Source: Betaproteobacteria bacterium
GTDB lineage: Bacteria; Pseudomonadota; Gammaproteobacteria; Burkholderiales; SG8-41
Assembly (NCBI GenBank): GCA_029883965.1
Contig: JAOUIN010000139.1
Location: 1 to 6,189, forward strand
Direction: 5' to 3'
DNA: 6,189 nt
Below the pieces are notes generated by a model that saw only the letters and a program-made list of their open reading frames with translations, ran no database searches and was not told the DNA's origin. Position 1 is the first letter of the stretch, and the number at the start of each line of letters is the position of its first letter. This document shows, piece after piece, positions 1 through 4,408 of this stretch. Made by a program: the position numbers and the translations under genes.

Positions 1-1024
1 CAGCAGTCTGTGCGCTGACATGCAGCGTGGACAGCACGGCGAGCCACGCTGCGCCGCCGGCCAGCATCGCGACCAGCAGCACGTACAGGGTATCTGCCAC
101 AGCCACACCGGCCGTCGCGGTTGCATACAGCACCGTCGCGCCCCTGACCAGCGCGTCCCGCGTAAAGCGCCGGCGCAGCCGCGGCATCACGATGGCCGCC
201 GTCACCGCACCGGTGCCGATACCGGCCAGCAGCAGGCCGTAGGCACCGGCGCCGCCGCCGGAATCGCGTGCCACCAGAGGCAGCAATGCCCAGGTCCCGG
301 TGGCAAACACAAAAAAACCCGCGGCACGCGCCATCACGAACTGCAGCGACGTCGCCTCGCGCACGTAACGCATACCGGCGCGCATTGCGCCGAAAAAACG
401 CTCTGCCGGCAGCGTGCTCGGCTGCGTCTCCCGCCGCCAGCGCCAGAGCACGATGATGACGGCGATAAAGGACAGCGCGTTCAGCAGAAAGGCCGCCTGC
501 GGACCCGACACGGCGACGACCACGCCGGCGATTGCCGGGCCGATCGCCCGCGCCAGATTGATCCCGAGACTGTTCAACGCAATTGCCGACTGCAATTGTG
601 CGCGCGGCACCAGTTCCGGCAATGTGGCGGCCCACGCCGGCGTATTCAGCGCCGCGCCACAGGCCAGCGCAAACGTAAACACCAGCAGGCCCCACCCGTT
701 GATCCATCCGAGTGCCGTGGTAATCGCCAGCAGCACGGCCACCGACAACATCCACAATTGCGTAAAAATCAGATAGCGCCGCCGGTCGACAATGTCAGCC
801 AGCGCACCGCCGGGCAACGCCAGCAGAAATATCGGCAACGCCGTGGCAGCCTGTACCAGCGACACCATGACCGGGTGCGGATCCAGCGTCACCATCAGCC
901 AGCCGGCGCCGACCTCATGTATCCAGGTGCCGACGTTGGAAATGACAGTGGCGATCCACAGCGACCGGAATAGCGGCTGCGAAAGCGGGGACCAGGCAGT
1001 CGATGGGGGCTGAGGTTCGTTCAT
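1..1024 (-). CDS. MFS exporter, MFS_3 / EntS-like family (3' end cut off by window edge)
   Basis: Inner-membrane major facilitator protein, probably a proton-driven exporter of a small molecule; the substrate cannot be read from the sequence. The minus-strand frame is open for 341 codons from the ATG at 1024 to the window edge. It begins MNEPQPPSTAW and shows alternating hydrophobic segments, about residues 22-44, 52-76, 86-106, 110-130, 157-172, 176-195, 228-250, 261-280, 294-310 and 312-335. The loop after the second segment (residues 71-85, PGGALADIVDRRRYL) is the MFS motif A type (G-x3-D-x3-DRRR). Residues 161-167 (IGPAIAG) resemble the conserved part of segment 5. The N-terminal phrase 'LWIATVISNVGTWIHEVGAGWLM' style matches the MFS_3 group (recall, not a search). 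Members usually have 400-540 residues, so roughly 60-200 are missing. No ATG, GTG or TTG lies in frame just upstream, so 1024 is the likely start, although no Shine-Dalgarno sequence precedes it. It lies 62 bases after the dioxygenase gene and is probably the last gene of that operon within view. Confidence 0.88.
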   Translation of the reverse strand, partial: MNEPQPPSTAWSPLSQPLFRSLWIATVISNVGTWIHEVGAGWLMVTLDPHPVMVSLVQAATALPIFLLALPGGALADIVDRRRYLIFTQLWMLSVAVLLAITTALGWINGWGLLVFTFALACGAALNTPAWAATLPELVPRAQLQSAIALNSLGINLARAIGPAIAGVVVAVSGPQAAFLLNALSFIAVIIVLWRWRRETQPSTLPAERFFGAMRAGMRYVREATSLQFVMARAAGFFVFATGTWALLPLVARDSGGGAGAYGLLLAGIGTGAVTAAIVMPRLRRRFTRDALVRGATVLYATATAGVAVADTLYVLLVAMLAGGAAWLAVLSTLHVSAQTA

Positions 1025-1053
1025 GGCGGGGGGCAGTGCAAGGCCGCCATCAT
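1021..1053 (-). promoter_or_regulatory. Possible ten-codon leader ORF overlapping the MFS start
   Basis: A mini-ORF on the minus strand begins ATG-ATG at 1053 and 1050, encodes MMAALHCPPP, and stops with a TGA at 1023-1021. That TGA overlaps the ATG of the MFS gene in the form ATGA. A weak purine tract (AAAGG, 1059-1055) lies just ahead, 1 base from the first ATG and 4 from the second. The MFS start has only a pyrimidine-rich C-run before it, so reinitiation from this short frame could supply translation. This is an inference; a frame this short can arise by chance. Confidence 0.22.
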
Positions 1054-1086
1054 ACCTTTGCAGGAACGCGCCCGGCCGACGGATCC

Positions 1087-1869
1087 TCAGTCAAACTGAT
1101 ATGCGTCCATGCCCAGCACCCCGTAGGTGTAGCCGGCATGGATGCGTCGCGGCTGCACACCGGGAGTCGCCGCACCCCAGGCTGCGAACAAGGGCAGCAG
1201 ATGTTCTTCTGTCGGATGATTGCGTACCGCGTGGGGTCCGACATTGCGATAGTCCAGCAACTCCGCATCCCGGCCCTCGATCAGTGCAAAGGAGAGCCAG
1301 TCGTTGAATTCGGTGACCCATGCCGGCGGCACCGCCGCGTAATCATGCCGGCCCACCTCGCGCAGATTATGCGTCACGCTGCCCGATCCGATGATCAGCA
1401 CGCCCTCGTCACGCAACGGCCGCAATGCTACGCCCATCGCGCGATGATGTTCAGGACCCAGACGGCTCTGGATGGCGAACTGGGTGACGGGGATGTCGGC
1501 TTCCGGGTACATCAGCCGCAGCGGCACCCAGGCACCGTGATCCAGCCCGCGATCCGGCGACGCCGTTGTCCGCCACCCTGCTTCTTCGAGCAATCCGGCT
1601 ACGCGCGACGCGAGTTCGGGCGCGCCGGGCGCCGCATAGCGCATACGGTACAGTTCTTCGGGAAAACCGCCGAAGTCATGAATGGTTTCAGGTCGCGTCG
1701 CCGCGCTCACCGCAGGCATAGCGGTATCCCAGTGTGCGGACAGGACCAGGATAGCCTGCGGGCGCGGCAGCCCGGCGCCGAGTCCGGCAAAAAATCCACG
1801 CGCGGGGCCGGGCTCCAGCGGCAGCGTCGGCGCGCCGTGAGATATGAACAATGCAGGCAGGCGTGTCAT
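1087..1869 (-). CDS. DODA-type extradiol aromatic ring-opening dioxygenase, YgiD-like
   Basis: Cytosolic, metal-dependent dioxygenase of the 4,5-DOPA extradiol dioxygenase (LigB superfamily, class III) group, which opens catechol-type rings next to the two hydroxyls. E. coli YgiD and plant DODA are the known relatives; the natural substrate here is unknown. Numbered from a TTG six bases further upstream, the expected histidines are all present: H13 (FISHGAP) and H48 (LSAHWD) as metal ligands, H113 (LDHGAWVPL) and H169 (SGSVTHNL) in the active site, and H225 (EEHLLPLF) as the further ligand. The C-terminus (YTYGVLGMDAYQFD) is typical. The length of 260 residues is normal. Two starts are possible: ATG at 1869 with a GAGGA ribosome site 10 bases upstream, or TTG at 1875 with the same site only 4 bases away. 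I prefer the ATG because the family usually begins right at this point. The gene is third in the pirin operon and no frame damage is visible. Confidence 0.93.
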   Translation of the reverse strand: MTRLPALFISHGAPTLPLEPGPARGFFAGLGAGLPRPQAILVLSAHWDTAMPAVSAATRPETIHDFGGFPEELYRMRYAAPGAPELASRVAGLLEEAGWRTTASPDRGLDHGAWVPLRLMYPEADIPVTQFAIQSRLGPEHHRAMGVALRPLRDEGVLIIGSGSVTHNLREVGRHDYAAVPPAWVTEFNDWLSFALIEGRDAELLDYRNVGPHAVRNHPTEEHLLPLFAAWGAATPGVQPRRIHAGYTYGVLGMDAYQFD

Positions 1870-1956
1870 CGGCAACGGATCCTCAAATTCAGGTGAAGGA
1901 TGATGTCAGGTTACAGTGTCACGCCGTCTGACGCGCGGCCAGCAGCACAACTGCAG

Positions 1957-2541
1957 CTACACCGGCTCGGCAACGCGCTCGCCGGCAAACTGCAGCGTCA
2001 GCAGCGCCACGCGCCGGCCGAGATGCTCAGCGGTACGGATTTCACTGTCGAGAATTGCGCTGGCATCCTGATCCGTCGCCGACTGCGTCAGCAGGCCGGT
2101 CGAACTGCCCAGCCGGTTCAGATCGTTCACGCTCCCCTTGCTCGAGTTGTTGCCCGGCAGCAGCCCGAGCCCCGTCCACACCATCCCATGCTGCATGGCG
2201 AAGGTGAATAACTGGGTCATGGTGTTGAACTTGTCACCGCCCTGGCTGCCGGAATGCGTGAAGCCCGCGGCGATCTTGTCTTTCCAGCCCTGCGTAAACC
2301 AGACCCTGGAACTCGCATCCATGAACGCCTTGAACGGTGCGGACACGCTGCCCATGTACGTCGGTGCACCGAAAATGATGGCCTCGGCCGCAGCCAGGTC
2401 GTTCCAGTGCTTGTCGATGTCGCCAACGGCGATCAGCTTCGCCTCGCTACCGGCCGTTTCAGCGGCGCCGCGCTGCACGGCTTTGGCGATTTCTGCGGTA
2501 TGGCCATAACCGCTGTGATAGACCACTGCCACTTTGCTCAT
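1957..2541 (-). CDS. Flavodoxin-fold FMN-dependent NAD(P)H oxidoreductase, WrbA-related
   Basis: Soluble FMN protein of 194 residues, probably a NAD(P)H-dependent quinone or azo-type reductase; two-electron reduction of quinones is the known role of WrbA-like relatives. The first beta strand (KVAVVYHS) runs into the phosphate-binding loop at residues 10-17 (SGYGHTAE). The second FMN loop is APTYMGS (59-65), the third is HSGSQGGDKF (96-105), and GLLPGNNSS (126-134) is a further loop. The loops differ from classical WrbA (which has a GSQHGG element), so this is better called a flavodoxin family protein than WrbA itself. The start ATG is preceded by GGAG at 2552-2549 with a 7-base spacer. The gene starts 47 bases after the pirin stop and ends 87 bases before the dioxygenase ATG, which fits an operon. 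The middle section GDKFNTMTQLFTFAMQHGM is typical of the flavodoxin_2/FMN_red type proteins found next to pirins. The electron acceptor is not determinable here. Confidence 0.9.
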   Translation of the reverse strand: MSKVAVVYHSGYGHTAEIAKAVQRGAAETAGSEAKLIAVGDIDKHWNDLAAAEAIIFGAPTYMGSVSAPFKAFMDASSRVWFTQGWKDKIAAGFTHSGSQGGDKFNTMTQLFTFAMQHGMVWTGLGLLPGNNSSKGSVNDLNRLGSSTGLLTQSATDQDASAILDSEIRTAEHLGRRVALLTLQFAGERVAEPV

Positions 2542-2588
2542 GTGTTTTCTCCAGTATTGTCAGATTGAATTGATTAATCGCGCTGTTT

Positions 2589-3284
2589 TCAGGGCAGATC
2601 GAACACCAGCACTTCGGCCGCACGCCCTTGCTCCAGCATCAGCGCGCCGTCTCCGGTTTTCAGGGCATCGCCCGCGTCCAGCACCTGGCCATTGACAATG
2701 AGCTGCCCGCGAGCGACGTGAACGTAGGTCTTGCGTCCGGCAGCAATCTGCAATTCGCCGCGCTCATGGCCATCGAACAGCCCGGCATACACGTACGCAT
2801 CCTGGTTCAGGCTCACTGACCCGTCACGTCCGTCGGGCGAGACGATCAGGCGCAACCGCCCGCGTTTTTCCGCCACTGAAAAATGCTTCTGCTCATACGA
2901 CGGCTTGATGCCGGTGAACTTCGGCTCGATCCAGATCTGCAGGAAATGCGTCACGCTCGCCTGGTCGTGATTGAATTCGGAGTGGCGCACACCCGTGCCG
3001 GCGCTCATGCGCTGCACGTCGCCGGGAACGATCGTCGATCCGTTGCCCATCGAATCCTTGTGGCCAAGCCCGCCATCCAGCACATAGCTGATGATCTCCA
3101 TGTCGCGATGCCCGTGCATGCCGAAACCCTCGCCCGGCGCGACGCGGTCTTCGTTGATCACCCGCAACGGGCCATAACCCATGTGTGCCGGATCCTGGTA
3201 ACCCGCGAACGAAAAACTGTGGTACGAGTCGAGCCAGCCATGATTGGCGTGGCCGCGGTCCTGGCTTTTGCGCAGTGTCAGCAT
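2589..3284 (-). CDS. Pirin family protein, YhhW-type (possible quercetin 2,3-dioxygenase)
   Basis: Bicupin of 231 residues, the same length as E. coli YhhW as I recall it. YhhW and human pirin can oxidise quercetin in vitro; the physiological substrate of bacterial pirins is mostly unsettled, though a role in redox or electrophile stress is often proposed. The N-terminal cupin carries all four metal ligands at the family positions: H57 and H59 in GMHGHRDMEII, and H101 and E103 in GTGVRHSEFNH. The opening LRKSQDRGHANHGWLDSYHSFSFA is characteristic. The C-terminal cupin (about 125-231) ends in a short FDLP tail and keeps no metal site, as is usual. The frame stays open for 34 more codons up to 3386, but I chose the ATG at 3284 because a strong ribosome site sits 6 bases before it, homology begins there, and the upstream part crosses the AT-rich control region. 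It is the first gene of the putative operon, divergent from the LysR gene. Confidence 0.95.
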   Translation of the reverse strand: MLTLRKSQDRGHANHGWLDSYHSFSFAGYQDPAHMGYGPLRVINEDRVAPGEGFGMHGHRDMEIISYVLDGGLGHKDSMGNGSTIVPGDVQRMSAGTGVRHSEFNHDQASVTHFLQIWIEPKFTGIKPSYEQKHFSVAEKRGRLRLIVSPDGRDGSVSLNQDAYVYAGLFDGHERGELQIAAGRKTYVHVARGQLIVNGQVLDAGDALKTGDGALMLEQGRAAEVLVFDLP

Positions 3285-3290
3285 GTCGTG

Positions 3291-3297
3291 CTCCTTT
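3291..3297 (-). promoter_or_regulatory. Ribosome binding site that fixes the pirin start
   Basis: AAAGGAG on the minus strand with a 6-base spacer (CACGAC) before the ATG at 3284. It is the best Shine-Dalgarno match in the window and argues against the longer frame that would begin near 3386. Confidence 0.85.
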
Positions 3298-3368
3298 CCG
3301 GTGGCGTTGGTTGATTGCTGCATGGAAGGCATCGTAGGTGCGCTGGCCGGCACCTGATAGCGAAACAT

Positions 3369-3387
3369 TTTGACTTTATTAGTCAAA
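3369..3387. promoter_or_regulatory. Candidate operator: perfect 7-bp inverted repeat with 5-base spacer
   Basis: TTTGACT (3369-3375) and AGTCAAA (3381-3387) are exact reverse complements separated by TTATT. The 19-base dyad sits at the pirin-proximal edge of the AT-rich core, about 85 bases upstream of the pirin ATG. It is the most information-rich of the dyads in this region because each arm contains a GAC/GTC core. It does not fit the strict T-N11-A LysR box, so it could be a LysR site with different spacing or the site of another dimeric regulator. Each arm also reads as a -35 hexamer, so binding would be expected to compete with or assist RNA polymerase. Confidence 0.45.
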
Positions 3388-3394
3388 TTTAATG

Positions 3395-3410
3395 AATAAT
3401 ATTTATTATT
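3395..3410. repeat. AT-only inverted repeat in the control region
   Basis: AATAATA (3395-3401) and TATTATT (3404-3410) are perfect complements around a 2-base centre. Made only of A and T within an AT-rich tract, so chance or DNA-bending function is as likely as a specific operator. Confidence 0.3.
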
Positions 3411-3416
3411 AAAAAC

Positions 3417-3429
3417 AATATGTTATATT
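3417..3429. repeat. Short inverted repeat AATAT-GTT-ATATT in the control region
   Basis: Perfect 5-bp arms with a 3-base centre, midway between the two divergent start codons. Weak on its own; recorded because it is one of four dyads in about 90 bases. Confidence 0.25.
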
Positions 3430-3446
3430 TATTATTATGAAATTTA

Positions 3447-3459
3447 ATGTTTAAAACAT
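3447..3459. promoter_or_regulatory. Inverted repeat ATGTTT-A-AAACAT close to the LysR start
   Basis: Perfect 6-bp arms around one base, ending 16 bases before the ATG of the regulator gene. A dimer bound here would sit over the regulator's leader or promoter, the place expected for autorepression. The 13-base size resembles LysR boxes, but the end bases are A and T rather than the T-N11-A order. Function is inferred from position only. Confidence 0.33.
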
Positions 3460-3475
3460 CAGGGGCGAATCGGAG

Positions 3476-4390
3476 ATGAGACTTTCCCTGGACGCATTGC
3501 TGGTAATCGACGCCATCGACCGCAAACGCAGCTTCGCCGCCGCCGGCCACGAACTGCATCGCGTGCCGTCGGCGATCACCTATACCGTGCAGAAACTCGA
3601 AGAGGATCTGGAGGTGCTGCTGTTCGACCGCCGCGGTCATCGCGCCAAACTGACCGCAGCCGGATGCGAACTGTTGAATGAGGGCCGGCATCTGCTGCGC
3701 GCCGCCGGCGAACTGGAGGCACGGGTCAAGCGCGTCGCCACCGGCTGGGAGGCAGAGCTGCGCATCGCCTATGACGCGATCCTTCCGGTACACGCACTGC
3801 TGCAGCTTGCGCAGGATTTCTCTAGGGAAAGTGCCAGCACGCGATTGCGCCTTGCCCCGGAAGTGCTCGGCGGCTGCTGGGATGCCCTGGTCTCCGGCCG
3901 CGCAGACCTCGTCATCGGCGCCTCGGGGGACGGACCCGCGGGTGGCGGCTACCAGACCCGACGCCTTGGCGAAATCGAATGGGTGTTTGCAGTGCCGCCG
4001 CAACATGCGCTCGCCACGGCAGCAGAGCCAGTGCGCAGCCAGGACATACTCGCGCACCGCGCCGTCGTCGTGGCCGACAGTTCACGCAACCTGCCACCGC
4101 TAACCACCGGCCTGCTATCGGGGCAGGAAACCCTGACCGTGGGGGATGCCGCCGCCAAGCTGCAGGCGCAGGTGATGGGATTGGGCGTAGGTTATCTGCC
4201 GCGCTGCCTCGCGCTCGCAGCGGTCGAGCGCGGCGACCTGGTCATCCGGCGCACCGAGGAGCCCAAGGTCAGCCAGATGTTGCATATTGCCTGGCGCACC
4301 GCACATAAGGGAAAGGCATTGCAGTGGTTTGTCGAACAGGCGGGCAGCCAGGGCTGGCTCGATCGCGCATTGCGCGCGGCCTCAACCTGA
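3476..4390 (+). CDS. LysR-type transcriptional regulator
   Basis: Cytosolic DNA-binding regulator of 304 residues, a normal length for the family. The N-terminal winged helix-turn-helix covers about residues 4-63: SFAAAGHELHRVPSAITYTVQKLEEDLEV holds the two helices (the recognition helix is around S32-L41), followed by the wing LLFDRRGHRAKLTAAG. A linker helix runs to about residue 88 (LLRAAGELEARVKRV). The periplasmic-binding-protein-like effector domain starts near 92 (ELRIAYDAILP) and continues to about 295. The ligand is unknown. The start is the ATG at 3476, with AGGGG 10 bases upstream (3461-3465) and a GGAG directly abutting it; homology begins at this Met. It is divergent from the pirin operon, so control of that operon and of itself is the natural reading. 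Similar regulators beside pirins are common in proteobacteria (recall). It converges with the RND gene 18 bases downstream. Confidence 0.94.
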   Translation: MRLSLDALLVIDAIDRKRSFAAAGHELHRVPSAITYTVQKLEEDLEVLLFDRRGHRAKLTAAGCELLNEGRHLLRAAGELEARVKRVATGWEAELRIAYDAILPVHALLQLAQDFSRESASTRLRLAPEVLGGCWDALVSGRADLVIGASGDGPAGGGYQTRRLGEIEWVFAVPPQHALATAAEPVRSQDILAHRAVVVADSSRNLPPLTTGLLSGQETLTVGDAAAKLQAQVMGLGVGYLPRCLALAAVERGDLVIRRTEEPKVSQMLHIAWRTAHKGKALQWFVEQAGSQGWLDRALRAAST

Positions 4391-4408
4391 CCATCTCCGC
4401 CTGACCAA

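Larger units (their letters stand above)
3285..3475. promoter_or_regulatory. Divergent control region between pirin operon and LysR gene, with AT-rich core
   Basis: This 191-base region separates the start codons of two divergent genes, the usual place for a LysR-type regulator to bind and control both its target and itself. Bases 3387-3456 contain only 5 G or C in 70, in a window that is otherwise strongly GC-rich. Several promoter-like elements can be drawn; for instance a TTGACT lies on the plus strand (3370-3375) and another on the minus strand (3386-3381), both within one inverted repeat. No candidate has both a good -35 and a good -10 at proper spacing, so I do not name a promoter. On the pirin side, a 6-bp stem (AGGTGC/GCACCT, 3336-3341 with 3350-3355, 8-base loop) would lie in the 5' leader; it has no U-run and is not a terminator. 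Confidence 0.75.

Noticed and set aside
20..973. Plus-strand open frame of 317 codons, with others in the same area
   Set aside because: It is antisense to the MFS gene, is rich in Arg, Gln and His with no family resemblance, and is explained by GC-biased codon use of the true minus-strand gene.
1081..1883. BamHI sites (GGATCC) flanking the dioxygenase gene as a cloning scar
   Set aside because: The same hexamer also occurs in the MFS gene and in the pirin gene, and the surrounding sequence is continuous natural coding sequence with host-like composition.
1003..1896. Plus-strand open frame of 297 codons opposite the dioxygenase gene
   Set aside because: The minus-strand frame has all catalytic histidines of its family; the opposite frame has low-complexity Arg/Gln-rich composition and no ribosome site.
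3336..3355. Stem-loop AGGTGC/GCACCT as a terminator or riboswitch
   Set aside because: Six base pairs with an 8-base loop and no U-run; no known riboswitch consensus. Mentioned only as possible leader structure.
3285..3386. N-terminal extension of the pirin gene by 34 codons
   Set aside because: The downstream ATG has a strong ribosome site, matches the family start and length, and the extension would run through the dyad and AT-rich control region.
3389..4057. Minus-strand open frame of 222 codons opposite the LysR gene
   Set aside because: It is antisense to a clear LysR helix-turn-helix and its C-terminus would be encoded by the AT-rich spacer; no recognisable protein features.
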